In this document: piece by piece, positions 51,226 through 59,979 of the stretch | Layout: each line of letters starts with the position of its first letter | Position numbering within the stretch: the stretch's first letter is position 1 | Source: JAIMBK01 sp040755975 | Lineage (GTDB): Bacteria; Bacillota; Desulfotomaculia; Desulfotomaculales; Nap2-2B | Assembly: GCA_040755975.1 (NCBI GenBank) | Contig: JBFLZY010000001.1 | Span: 1 to 64,000 of the forward strand | DNA length: 64,000 nt | Direction: 5' to 3' | Made by a program: the position numbers and the translations under genes | The notes under the pieces: generated by a model | Database searches by the model: none | Told to the model about the DNA's origin: nothing | Seen by the model: the letters and a program-made list of their open reading frames with translations, nothing else

Positions 51226-51234
51226 ATGCGGTAA

Positions 51235-51335
51235 CAATTTTTCTCATAAATTTTTGGCATAAATTTCGCTGAAAATTCGCTAGGGAGATTTGCATTTTAT
51301 GTGAGACAATTTTGCGTTATGCGTGTGAAACTACA
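51235..51335 (-). repeat. right prophage end with transposase-site-like repeats
   Basis: Reading inward from 51335: TGTAGTTTCACACGCA, then TGTCTCACATAAAATGC (51307-51291). TTTCTCATAAA at 51240-51250 is in the opposite orientation. All resemble the left-end motif TGTAATTTCTCATACG. The spacing of three sites per end resembles the L and R ends of Mu. Confidence 0.7.
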
Positions 51336-51340
51336 GCAAA
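51336..51340. repeat. target site duplication, right copy
   Basis: GCAAA directly after the right prophage end, identical to 15243-15247. Confidence 0.8.
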
Positions 51341-51455
51341 GAATACAAAGTTTTTTTAAGTCATAAAGTAAAATAGAAATAAACCGCACCCTTGATCCCT
51401 TTGTGTCTCTGGGCTATCCCCCGCACGTTCATATTATATGCGAAAACAACTCCGG

Positions 51456-53069
51456 CTATTTTCCCCGCCTCTGCCGCTCCTGCAGGCAGGCGCCGATGAA
51501 ATCCCGGAAGAGCGGGTGCGGCCGGTTCGGCCGGGATTTAAACTCCGGGTGAAACTGGGTGGCCACAAACCAGGGGTGATCGGGCAGCTCAATGATTTCG
51601 ACCAGGTAGCCGTCGGGCAGCGTGCCGCTGAAAACGAGTCCCCGTTCGTTTAAAGCGGTGCGGTAAAAATTATTCAGTTCGTAGCGGTGACGGTGGCGCT
51701 CGTGAATAATTTCCCGCCGGTACGCCCGGAAGGCGAGGGTGCCGGGCGTGATCCGGCAGGGATAGGAGCCCAGGCGCATGGTTCCGCCCAGTTTGTCCAG
51801 CTCTTTTTGCTCCGGGAGCAGGTCAATTACCGGGTAGGGCGTGGCCGGGTTGAACTCGGCGCTGTTCGCCTCCCGCCAGTGCAGCACGTTCCGGGCAAAT
51901 TCCACCACCGCCAGCTGCATCCCCAGGCATAAACCCAGGTAAGGAATTTTATTTACCCGGGCAAAGTTAATGGCATTAATCTTTCCCTCAATGCCGCGAT
52001 CCCCGAACCCGCCGGGCACCAGCACCCCGTCCACATCCTGGAGAAAATCCCGCGCCGGCCGGCGTTCCAGCTCTTCCGAATAAATCCAGCGGATGTCCAC
52101 GGCCGTGCCGTGCGCCAGCCCGGCGTGGCGGAGAGCTTCCGCGACGCTAAAGTAGGCATCGGGAAGAGAAACGTACTTGCCCACCAGGCCGACGGTCACC
52201 ATTCCCCTTAAATTTTTCATCTTCGTGACCATTTCCCGCCAGCTCCCCAGTTCCGGCGGACGGCAATTAAGCCCCAAGCGGCGCACGGCGATCTCGCCCA
52301 GCCCTTCCGCCTCCAGCAGCAGGGGCACTTCGTAGATGGAAGGCGCGTCCACCGCCTGGATCACGGCTTCTTTTTCGATGTCGCAAAACAGGGCCAGCTT
52401 TTCCTTCAGCTCTTTGGTCAGCGGCTTTTCCGTGCGGCAAACGATTACGTCGGGCTGGATGCCGATGCTGCGCAGCTCCTTCACGCTGTGCTGGGTGGGC
52501 TTGGTCTTCAGTTCGTTGGCCGCCCGCAGGTAAGGAACCAGCGTTACGTGAATGTACATGACGTTTTCCCGGCCTAAATCGGTGCGCAGCTGCCGGATGG
52601 CCTCTAAAAAAGGCAGGGACTCGATGTCCCCCACCGTGCCGCCGATCTCGTTGATGACCACATCGAGGCTGTTCTCCCGGGCGACGCGCACAACCCGCTC
52701 CTTAATCTCGTTGGTAATGTGGGGGATGACCTGGACGGTTGCCCCCAGGTAATCGCCGCGGCGTTCCTTGCTGATCACCGACCAGTAAATTCCCCCGGTG
52801 GTCACGTTGCTGTTTTTGCTCGTGTTGCTGTCGGTAAAACGCTCGTAATGGCCCAGGTCCAGATCCGTCTCCGCACCGTCTTCGGTGACGAACACCTCCC
52901 CGTGCTGATACGGGCTCATGGTTCCGGGATCGATGTTAATATAGGGGTCCAGTTTCTGGATGGCCACCTTTAAGCCGCGGCTTTTCAACAGGCAGCCCAG
53001 GGATGCGGCCGTGATTCCTTTTCCCAGAGAAGAAACGACTCCCCCGGTGATAAAAACAAACTTCGTCAT
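51456..53069 (-). CDS. pyrG: CTP synthase
   Basis: 537 residues from ATG 53069 (GGGAGG upstream). Makes CTP from UTP with glutamine. Synthetase domain: FVFITGGVVSSLGKG and the IDPGTMSPYQHGEVFVTEDGAETDLDLGHYERF motif. Glutaminase domain: nucleophile Cys in LGLCLGMQL and the His-Glu pair in THQFHPEFKSRP form (TQFHPEFKSR). The gene formerly led into sppA and spo0F before the prophage inserted. Confidence 0.96.
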   Translation of the reverse strand: MTKFVFITGGVVSSLGKGITAASLGCLLKSRGLKVAIQKLDPYINIDPGTMSPYQHGEVFVTEDGAETDLDLGHYERFTDSNTSKNSNVTTGGIYWSVISKERRGDYLGATVQVIPHITNEIKERVVRVARENSLDVVINEIGGTVGDIESLPFLEAIRQLRTDLGRENVMYIHVTLVPYLRAANELKTKPTQHSVKELRSIGIQPDVIVCRTEKPLTKELKEKLALFCDIEKEAVIQAVDAPSIYEVPLLLEAEGLGEIAVRRLGLNCRPPELGSWREMVTKMKNLRGMVTVGLVGKYVSLPDAYFSVAEALRHAGLAHGTAVDIRWIYSEELERRPARDFLQDVDGVLVPGGFGDRGIEGKINAINFARVNKIPYLGLCLGMQLAVVEFARNVLHWREANSAEFNPATPYPVIDLLPEQKELDKLGGTMRLGSYPCRITPGTLAFRAYRREIIHERHRHRYELNNFYRTALNERGLVFSGTLPDGYLVEIIELPDHPWFVATQFHPEFKSRPNRPHPLFRDFIGACLQERQRRGK

Positions 53070-53148
53070 AAATACCTCCCATATTTGGTCGTGGGTCAAT
53101 AGGCTTTGCCCGCCGTTCGTTTGCCGTCGCTCCGATGCTCCGGGCTGA

Positions 53149-53216
53149 CCCGGCACTCAGCCTTTCCGGAAGGTTTGATACATGACTGAAGCGTCAGCAG
53201 GGAGCTGAGTGCCGGG
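53149..53216. repeat. inverted repeat element, copy 2
   Basis: The arms CCCGGCACTCAGC (53149-53161) and GCTGAGTGCCGGG (53204-53216) are identical to those at 246-352; the centre is 42 bp and different. It lies in the argS-pyrG gap. Confidence 0.7.
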
Positions 53217-53238
53217 GCTTGGTTCGGAGCGAACCAGG

Positions 53239-53321
53239 CAATTGAGAGGTGAGAGGCGGGAGGTGAGAGGTGAGACTTTAAAATTCCCACCTCCAACTTC
53301 TCACATCCCACTTCTCAATTG
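53239..53321. repeat. long imperfect hairpin
   Basis: CAATTGAGA...AGGTGAGAGG repeats pair imperfectly with CCCACCTCCAACTTCTCAC...TTCTCAATTG. The core is short tandem words of the GAGGTGA type. A smaller perfect stem TGGTTCG/CGAACCA lies just before (53220-53236). The whole gap 53070-53474 shows only such repeats and no gene. Confidence 0.6.
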
Positions 53322-53474
53322 CGCTGCCGGTTCGCTGACCTCACCTGCGCCGTGTTTCGTCACCAGCCCTACGCATATGTCGCTCCTGGCAAATCGAACG
53401 GCGGACCGGACATTTTCGTCCTTTTCTGGTGCCGCGAAAAAGAGGTATGGGGGTTTAACCACCAACCATCCAAT

Positions 53475-55163
53475 TTACATTCGTTCCGGGGCGCTTACGC
53501 CCAGGAGGCGCAGGCCGTTGCGGATCACGATGCGGGCGGCGTTGGCCAGCGTCAGCCGGGCCGAAGACAAGGCGGCGTCGTCACCGATCACGCGGTAGCT
53601 GTTGTAAAAACTGTGGAAAAGCCCCGCCGTCTCGTGCAGGTAACGGGTTAACCGGTGCGGCGCAAGATCGCGGGCGGCCAGGGCCACTTCCTCCGGAAAG
53701 TCGGCCAGCTTGCGCGCCAGGGCCAGCTCCGCCTCTTCTTTTAACAAAAAGAGATCGACTTTGGCAAGGTCCGGCAGGGTTTTGCCCGGGTCGGACAACT
53801 GCCGGAAAATGCTGCAGATCCGGGCGTGGGCATACTGGATATAATATACCGGATTTTCGTTGGATTGGGAACGGGCCAGGTCGAGATCAAAGTCCAGGTG
53901 GCTGTCGGCACTGCGCATCACGAAGAAGTAGCGGGCGGCATCTTTGCCCACCTCTTCGACCAGCTCTTCTAAAGTCACGAACCGGCCGGAGCGCTTGCTC
54001 ATTTTCACCATCTCCCCGCCCCGGTACAGGCGGACAAGCTGCATGATGATCACCTGCAGGGCGTCCGGGTCATAACCCAGGGCAGCCACCGCCCCCTTCA
54101 TCCGGGCCACGTGGCCGTGGTGATCAGCGCCCCAGACGTTGATGACGAGATCAAAGCCCCGCTCAAATTTATTCAGGTGGTAGGCGACGTCCGCCGCAAA
54201 ATAAGTGGGGAGGCCGTTGCTGCGGACAAGCACTTCGTCTTTTTCCACCCCGAAATCGGTTGCCCGAAACCACAGGGCGCCTTCGTATTCGTAAAGGCAG
54301 CCTTTTTCCTGCAGCCGCTGAATAACTTTCTCAACAGCGCCGCTGGCGTGCAGGGAAGCCTCGGAAAACCAGACGTCGTAGTAAACGCCGAAATCTTCCA
54401 GCGCCTTCTTGATGGCCGCCAGCTTTTCCCGCAGGGCGTAGCGAACCAGGGCCTCCCTCCGTTCCGCGGCGCAAGTCTGCAGGTACCGGTCGCCGTTTAA
54501 GGCCAGAAAGCCTTTCACCGTTTCAATAATATCCTCGCCGTGGTAACCTTCCCGGGGAACCTCCCCGGGAAGGCCCAAAAGCTGAAAATAACGCGCTTCC
54601 AGAGAAAGGCCGAATAATTCGATCTGGTGGCCAGCGTCGTTGATGTAAAATTCCCTGGTCACGTCGTAACCGGCAAAATTTAAAATTGCCGCCAGGCTGT
54701 CCCCCAAAGCCGCCCCGCGGGCATTCCCCATGTGCAAAAGTCCGGTGGGGTTGGCGCTGACAAACTCCACCTGCACCCGCGCGCCCCTGCCCACGTTTAC
54801 TCTGCCGTACCCCTCGTCTGCCCGGACAATCTGCGGCAGTTCCGCCAGCACCCAGGTGGGCTGCAGGTAAAAATTAATAAAGCCGGGGCCGGCAATCTCT
54901 ACCCTGGTCACCGGCAGCCCGGTCAGCTTCAGATGAGCAAGGATCATCTCCCCGGCTTTGCGCGGCGGGATTCGCCAGGCCCTCGCCAGCAGCATCGCCA
55001 GGTTGGTGGCAAAATCCCCGTGCTCCTTTTCCCTGGGCACTTCGACGATGAATTCCGGCAGTTCCTCTCCGGCCGGCAAAGCCTCCTTTTGTCCGGCCTC
55101 GTAAACAGCGTCCCGCAAGGCGCGGGTCAGGTTGTTCCGCATCTGTTCCACTATCCCAGCCAC
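53475..55163 (-). CDS. argS: arginyl-tRNA synthetase
   Basis: 562-residue class I synthetase. N-terminal Add-1 domain (about 1-110), the HIGH-equivalent HMGN in ANPTGLLHMGNARGAALGDSL, KMSKR in VKMSKRSGRFVTLEE, and the C-terminal anticodon-binding DALR domain. It charges tRNA-Arg. Confidence 0.96.
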   Translation of the reverse strand: MAGIVEQMRNNLTRALRDAVYEAGQKEALPAGEELPEFIVEVPREKEHGDFATNLAMLLARAWRIPPRKAGEMILAHLKLTGLPVTRVEIAGPGFINFYLQPTWVLAELPQIVRADEGYGRVNVGRGARVQVEFVSANPTGLLHMGNARGAALGDSLAAILNFAGYDVTREFYINDAGHQIELFGLSLEARYFQLLGLPGEVPREGYHGEDIIETVKGFLALNGDRYLQTCAAERREALVRYALREKLAAIKKALEDFGVYYDVWFSEASLHASGAVEKVIQRLQEKGCLYEYEGALWFRATDFGVEKDEVLVRSNGLPTYFAADVAYHLNKFERGFDLVINVWGADHHGHVARMKGAVAALGYDPDALQVIIMQLVRLYRGGEMVKMSKRSGRFVTLEELVEEVGKDAARYFFVMRSADSHLDFDLDLARSQSNENPVYYIQYAHARICSIFRQLSDPGKTLPDLAKVDLFLLKEEAELALARKLADFPEEVALAARDLAPHRLTRYLHETAGLFHSFYNSYRVIGDDAALSSARLTLANAARIVIRNGLRLLGVSAPERM

Positions 55164-55316
55164 TTAACCACGAAACCCCCCTGAAACATAACATAACCGA
55201 ATGTCCTGACAACCCACACCAGAGAGTTCTTCGGCATTTCTTTCCGTAAATCCTTTTTTAACCCTAAAAAAATATCAGGCACAAGGTGATCAGGCACAAA
55301 GGCCATTTCAAATTAC

Positions 55317-56561
55317 TCAACCGGTTGCTTCGCCGGCGACGGGCCTTTGCTCGCCGGCAAAAGCGCGGGGGCCGGAAACTATTCTGGGCCGCGCGCCGCG
55401 CGCCTGAACGAATCTGGCCATCCTCCGGAAAGCCTCCGTTAAGTCCTCCACGGAAGCGGCGTAGGAACAGCGCACAAATCCTTCTCCGCTGGCGCCAAAG
55501 GCATTGCCGGGAACAACCGCCACCTTTTCTTCCCGCAAAAGCTGCTCGGCAAATTCTTCGGAAGACAGACCGGTACCGGCGATTTGGGGAAAAGCGTAAA
55601 AAGCCCCGCCCGGCTCAAAGCAGGGCAGCCCCATGTCCCGAAAGGCGTGGATCACCAGCAGGCGGCGCCGGTTGTACTGCTGCACCATCTGCGTCACGGC
55701 CAGCCGCCCGTTTTTGAGCGCTTCCAGGGCGGCCATCTGCGCGGTAATCGGGGCGCAGAGCATCGTGTACTGGTGAATTTTGGTCATGGCGGCGATAAAG
55801 TCCGGGTTCCCGGCCGCGTAGCCAATCCGCCACCCCGTCATGGCGTAGGCCTTGGAAAATCCGTTCAGCAAAACGGTCCGCTCGCGCATCCCGGGCAGGG
55901 CGGCCAGGCAGGTATGTTCCCCAAGGTAGGTCAGCCGGCTGTAAATCTCGTCGGAAATAACCAGGAGGTCGCGCGCCTTGACCACTTCGGCAATCTCCAG
56001 GAGCGTGCGCCGGTCCATGACCGCGCCGGTGGGGTTGTTCGGGTAGCACAGGATTATGATCTTCGTGCGGGGGGTGACGGCCGCTTCGATCTTCCCGGCG
56101 GTAATCCGGAAAGCCTCGTCCATCGTGGTCGGAACGGTGACGACCTTGCCGCCGGCCAGGAGAACGCACGGGGCGTAAGAAACATAAGAAGGCTCGGGAA
56201 TCAAAACCTCGTCGCCGGGGCAGACCAGGGCGCGCACGGCCAGGTCCAGGCCCTCGCTGACCCCTACCGTGACAAGAATTTCATTTTTGGGATTGTACAC
56301 CACCCCGCAGGCGGCTTCCAGATCCGCGGCAATCGCCTGGCGCAACTCCAGCAGGCCGTGGTTGGACGTGTACATGGTGTAGCCTTTTTCCAGGGAATAA
56401 ATGCACGCCTCCCGGATGTGCCAGGGGGTGATGAAGTCCGGCTCGCCCACGCCCAGCGAGATTACTCCTTTGGTTTCCGTAACCAGGTCAAAAAATTTCC
56501 TTATTCCCGAGGACGGGAGAGAGCTTACCAGCGGGTTAACGTACGCGTTCCACGATTTCAT
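55317..56561 (-). CDS. PLP-dependent aminotransferase, class I/II
   Basis: 414 residues, fold type I. PLP lysine in NGFSKAYAMTGWRIGY; cofactor motifs CYPNNPTGAV and DEIYSRLTY; C-terminal FVRCSYA arginine for the substrate carboxylate. Similar to aspartate/aromatic aminotransferases; substrate not decided. Overlaps the Lrp-type gene by 4 bp, and both follow a T-box, so it is probably controlled by amino-acid supply. The extra C-terminal 25 residues are low-complexity. Confidence 0.9.
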   Translation of the reverse strand: MKSWNAYVNPLVSSLPSSGIRKFFDLVTETKGVISLGVGEPDFITPWHIREACIYSLEKGYTMYTSNHGLLELRQAIAADLEAACGVVYNPKNEILVTVGVSEGLDLAVRALVCPGDEVLIPEPSYVSYAPCVLLAGGKVVTVPTTMDEAFRITAGKIEAAVTPRTKIIILCYPNNPTGAVMDRRTLLEIAEVVKARDLLVISDEIYSRLTYLGEHTCLAALPGMRERTVLLNGFSKAYAMTGWRIGYAAGNPDFIAAMTKIHQYTMLCAPITAQMAALEALKNGRLAVTQMVQQYNRRRLLVIHAFRDMGLPCFEPGGAFYAFPQIAGTGLSSEEFAEQLLREEKVAVVPGNAFGASGEGFVRCSYAASVEDLTEAFRRMARFVQARGARPRIVSGPRAFAGEQRPVAGEATG

Positions 56562-57037
56562 GGGGAAATCGCCAACCTCCTGTCTTTTTCGCCGTCTTCG
56601 AACATCACGCCGTCCTGCTTGTAGGTCTTGAGGATAAAATGGGTGGCCGTGCTGAGCACCCCGTCGATGGTGGCCAGCTTGGTGGCCACAAAATTACTGA
56701 TCTCCCGCATGTTTTTCCCTTCGATGAAAACCGCCAGGTCGTACGCCCCGGAAACGAGGCGCACGCTGCGCACCTCGGGAAACCGGCAGATGCGCTCGGC
56801 CACCGCGTCGTACCCTACGTCTCGCTGCGGAGCCACGCGCACTTCGATCATGGCCATCACTTTCTCGTCCCCGGCCTTTTCCCAGTTAACCAGCGCCATG
56901 TACTTCAAAATAATTTTATTCTTCTCCAGCTCTTTAATGATCCGCCGGACCTCTTCTTTCTCCATGCCCAGCATGACGGCAACGTCGTCTGCCCCCAGGC
57001 GGGCGTCCGCCTCAAGGATTTCCAGGATTTCTTTCAC
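56558..57037 (-). CDS. Lrp/AsnC-family regulator
   Basis: 159 residues from GTG 57037 (GGAGGTG five bases upstream). Winged helix (LEILEADARLGADDVAVMLGMEKEEVRRIIKELEKNKIILKY) and the ligand-sensing ACT-like RAM domain (VMAMIEVRVAPQRDVGYDAVAERICRFPEVRSVRLVSGAYDLAVFIEG). Likely senses an amino acid related to the neighbouring aminotransferase. Coupled to that gene. Confidence 0.9.
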   Translation of the reverse strand: MKEILEILEADARLGADDVAVMLGMEKEEVRRIIKELEKNKIILKYMALVNWEKAGDEKVMAMIEVRVAPQRDVGYDAVAERICRFPEVRSVRLVSGAYDLAVFIEGKNMREISNFVATKLATIDGVLSTATHFILKTYKQDGVMFEDGEKDRRLAISP

Positions 57038-57052
57038 GGCGACACCTCCAAT

Positions 57053-57299
57053 AAAAAACTCCCGCCCCAAAGGGACGAGAGCAATCTTCTCGCGGTACCA
57101 CCCTATTTGGCTGCCACTTTTTTTAAAATGTGCTGCAGCCCTCTTTTACCCTGCTAACGGTGGGCAACCGGTCGACAAGGCATACTCACCCGGCGGGGTT
57201 TCCCGGCGGCTTTCCACCCCCGGCTCCGGGGCGGCCCGGATGCTGCCTTTCGCCGGGCTCGCACCTTTTCCCGGCTCGCTGCGCTGATTGCCGGCATCC
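57053..57299 (-). promoter_or_regulatory. T-box leader
   Basis: The T-box core AGGGTGGTACCGCG is at 57104-57091. The terminator (CTCGTCCC/GGGCGGGAG then TTTTTT, 57079-57053) overlaps it in the classic way. Stem I (57299-57238) is closed by GGATGC/GCATCC and has the GGTGCGAGCC apical sequence (57265-57256). The base after TGG in the core is T, which fits a tRNA with discriminator A. The specifier lies in GAAAGGCAG before GCATCC; I cannot decide the codon. It controls the Lrp and aminotransferase genes. Confidence 0.88.
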
Positions 57300-57389
57300 T
57301 TCTTCCCCTTCACGGCCTTTGCCTCTATCAAATTACGCTGATTGTAACACGCCCGTTTTCCGTTGTCAATATGGTTATTTTTGCAAAAC

Positions 57390-58889
57390 TTACTCCCTCG
57401 GCCGCATTAAGGGGAACAGGATTACGTCCCGGATGGACGGGGAATCGGTCAGCAGCATGACCAGGCGGTCGATGCCGATGCCCAGCCCGCCGGCGGGCGG
57501 CATGCCGTATTCTAAAGCGGCGAGGAAATCCTCGTCCATCATGTGGGCTTCCTCGTCGCCCCGCAAACGCTTTTCCGCCTGTTCCTGAAAACGCATCCGC
57601 TGGTCGACGGGATCGTTTAACTCCGAAAAGGCGTTGGCGATTTCCCGCCCGGAGATGAATAATTCAAAGCGGTAAGTCAGCCGCGGGTCGTCCTCTTTGC
57701 GCTTGGCCAGGGGCGAAACTTCGATTGGGTAGTCAAACACAAAGATGGGTTGAATCAATTTTTCCTCCACTTTTTCTTCAAAAACGCGGTTTAAAAGCGA
57801 ACCCCACGTATCTGCGGGTTCCGCCTCGATCCCCAGCCCGGCCGCCGCCCGGGCGGCTTCCCGGTCGCTTTCGAGAAGGGCGAAATCCAAACCGGTATAT
57901 TGGCGAACGGCCTCGATCATGGTCAGGCGCCGGTAGGGCGGGGAGAAGTCAAGCACTTCCCCCTGGTAAGCAATTTGCGTACCGCCCAGCACCTCTTTGG
58001 CCACGGTGGAAATAAGCTCCTCGGTCAGCTTCATCATGTCATAATAATCGGCGTATGCCTGGTACAACTCCAGCATGGTAAATTCCGGGTTGTGCCTGGT
58101 GGAAATGCCTTCGTTGCGGAAATTGCGGTTGATTTCGTAAACCTTTTCAAAACCGCCCACCAGCAGGCGCTTTAAATACAACTCCGGGGCAATGCGCAGG
58201 TACAGGTCCATGTCCAGGGCGTTGTGGTGGGTAATAAAGGGGCGCGCCGCGGCGCCGCCGGCAATGGTGTGCATCATGGGCGTTTCCACTTCCAAAAAGC
58301 CCCGGCGATCGAGAAAATTCCTGATGGCGTGGACGATCCGGCTGCGGGCAACGAAAGTTTCCTTTACCTCGGGATTCATGATCAAATCCAGGTAGCGCTG
58401 GCGGTAGCGCAGCTCCACGTCTTTGAGGCCGTGCCATTTTTCCGGCAGGACGCGCAGGCTTTTGGCCAGCAAAACAAACTTTTCCACCGCGATGGTGACC
58501 TCGCCCATCCTGGTTTTAAATACTTTTCCTTCCGCGCCGAGAATATCGCCGATATCCAGCTTCCCGAAAAGGGTGTAGGCCTCTTCCCCGAGGTCGTTCA
58601 GCCGCAGGTAGAGCTGAATCCGCCCGGAAATATCCTGGATGTCCGCAAAGGTTGTCTTCCCGTGGGTCCGCCTGGCCATCAGCCGCCCGGCCACGCTCAC
58701 CCTGCTTTCCTGGAAAGCCGCAAAATTATCCGCGATTTCCCTGGCCAGGTGGGTTTTCGGGTACTTGCCGCCGTATGGTTCGATATTGCTTTCCCGCAGC
58801 TGCGCCAGTTTTTCCAGCCGCAAACGCACCAGTTCACCAACATTCTCCTGCTCCCGCTGTTCTGTCGCCTGACCGGCCTTCTCTTCCAA
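57390..58889 (-). CDS. lysS: lysyl-tRNA synthetase, class II
   Basis: 499 residues. N-terminal OB-fold anticodon domain (VSVAGRLMARRTHGKTTFADIQD) and class II motifs 1-3 (RRGFLEVETPMM; FRNEGISTRHNPEFTMLE; GIGIDRLVMLL). It charges tRNA-Lys. Confidence 0.96.
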   Translation of the reverse strand: MEEKAGQATEQREQENVGELVRLRLEKLAQLRESNIEPYGGKYPKTHLAREIADNFAAFQESRVSVAGRLMARRTHGKTTFADIQDISGRIQLYLRLNDLGEEAYTLFGKLDIGDILGAEGKVFKTRMGEVTIAVEKFVLLAKSLRVLPEKWHGLKDVELRYRQRYLDLIMNPEVKETFVARSRIVHAIRNFLDRRGFLEVETPMMHTIAGGAAARPFITHHNALDMDLYLRIAPELYLKRLLVGGFEKVYEINRNFRNEGISTRHNPEFTMLELYQAYADYYDMMKLTEELISTVAKEVLGGTQIAYQGEVLDFSPPYRRLTMIEAVRQYTGLDFALLESDREAARAAAGLGIEAEPADTWGSLLNRVFEEKVEEKLIQPIFVFDYPIEVSPLAKRKEDDPRLTYRFELFISGREIANAFSELNDPVDQRMRFQEQAEKRLRGDEEAHMMDEDFLAALEYGMPPAGGLGIGIDRLVMLLTDSPSIRDVILFPLMRPRE

Positions 58890-59097
58890 AATCGTTACCT
58901 CTCAATCTCTGACTGGATTAAGATCCCGGAATCAAGATCGCCATTCGCCCGTCTACTATAAGATATAAAAAAAACGAAGCAAAATCAAGCTGCCCGGGGC
59001 CAAAGCCGCAAATGCCGAATGAATCAATGATGTGCCTGAAGACAACGATCAGCACGTTTACCAGCTCAAGAACAATATAATTAAGGATTTTAATCCT

Positions 59098-59127
59098 AAC
59101 AAAACAAGGGCTCCTCAAAGGAACCCC
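59098..59127 (-). terminator. terminator after greA region
   Basis: On the minus strand GGGTTCC-TTTGA-GGAGCCC is followed by TTGTTTTGTT. It separates greA from lysS. Confidence 0.7.
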
Positions 59128-59240
59128 CCTCCCGGCGCCTCGCGGCTTTGACCGTGCCGGTTGATCGTTAGCCGGCCGTGATCTTGCGTGGCCTCCAACG
59201 CACGGACCTCCTGGCGGCCGCTTCCCGGATAAGTCGCCAT
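59115..59240 (-). CDS. possible 41-residue peptide
   Basis: MATYPGSGRQEVRALEATQD, then HGRLTINRHGQSREAPGGGFL, ending in the loop of the terminator. G+C-rich third positions resemble the host. Ribosome site poor (AGAGG at 15 bases or GGAAAGG touching the ATG). The rest of 58890-59293 holds nothing else I can support. Confidence 0.35.
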   Translation of the reverse strand: MATYPGSGRQEVRALEATQDHGRLTINRHGQSREAPGGGFL

Positions 59241-59293
59241 CCTTTCCGGCTCAAACCTCTTGACCCTGTTTAAACTTGATTATAACCCGGTAT

Positions 59294-59776
59294 CTACGAT
59301 ATGTCCACTATCTGGTATTTAAAAAGGCCGGCCGGCACGGCAATTTCCACGATACTCCCTTTTTGCTTGCCCAGAATGGCCCGGCCCACGGGCGATTCGT
59401 TAGATATTTTTTTAGCTCCGGGATCGGCCTCCGCGGAGCCAACAATAGTATACTCAAATTCGCTGCCCTTTTCGAGATCGCGCAGGGTCACCGTGGAACC
59501 CAGGTCCACCACCTCCGTTGCCCCCGCTTCGTGGTCAATGATGCGGGCGTTCCGGAGCATCTTTTCCAGCGTCAAAATCCGGCCTTCAACGAAGGCCTGT
59601 TCATTTTTGGCATCTTCGTACTCCGAATTTTCGGAGATATCGCCAAACTCAATGGCCTGTTTGATCCGCTGCGCGATTTCGCGCCGCCGGACGGACTTGA
59701 GCATTTCCAGCTCGTCCTCCAGCTTTTTCAGGCCTGCCAGAGTAAGGGGCACCTCTTTTTCTTTTTTCATCCTCAT
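59294..59776 (-). CDS. greA: transcription elongation factor GreA
   Basis: 160 residues (ATG 59776, or 59770). Coiled coil with the acidic tip (FGDISENSEYEDAKNEQAFVEGRILTLEKMLRNA) and the C-terminal FKBP-like domain (VVDLGSTVTLRD...SPVGRAILGKQKGSIVEIAVPAG). It rescues backtracked RNA polymerase. Confidence 0.95.
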   Translation of the reverse strand: MRMKKEKEVPLTLAGLKKLEDELEMLKSVRRREIAQRIKQAIEFGDISENSEYEDAKNEQAFVEGRILTLEKMLRNARIIDHEAGATEVVDLGSTVTLRDLEKGSEFEYTIVGSAEADPGAKKISNESPVGRAILGKQKGSIVEIAVPAGLFKYQIVDIS

Positions 59777-59979
59777 CCGTCTCCCCAAATCCATACTTTT
59801 CGTCAAATATATGCCCGGCCAGCCACCGTTTATGCAAAACTTAAAGCACTGCCCTGTTGTTCTCGCTGCAGTGCCCGGAAAATCTTTTTCACAATTATAA
59901 GGAGAACCCCTCGCTTTGTCAAGGCAAAGTTTTGCCCCAATTTTGTCCATCTGCTTGCCGGCAACTCCCGGAAAGTCTT

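Larger units (their letters stand above)
15248..51335 (+). mobile_element. complete Mu-like transposable prophage (36,088 bp)
   Basis: Bounded by 5'-TGTA ends and a 5-bp target duplication. It carries MuA-type transposase, MuB ATPase, Ner, Gam and GemA, Mu-type packaging and head genes (DUF3486, GpA/gp28-type terminase, DUF935 portal, MuF, protease, gp36, gpG) and a contractile tail module (sheath, tube, tape measure, gpD, gpW, gpJ, gp48). All expected structural genes are open, so it may be inducible. The size matches phage Mu. Confidence 0.93.

Noticed and set aside
15280..51234. Direct repeat GATGCGGTAA (15280-15289 and 51225-51234) as att core for the tyrosine recombinase
   Set aside because: It lies inside the transposon ends, is only 10 bp, and the second copy starts on the last base of the recombinase gene. 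The GCAAA duplication with matching TG ends explains the boundaries better.
58918..59118. 66-codon minus-strand frame between greA and lysS
   Set aside because: It crosses the terminator, lacks a ribosome site and shows no family features.
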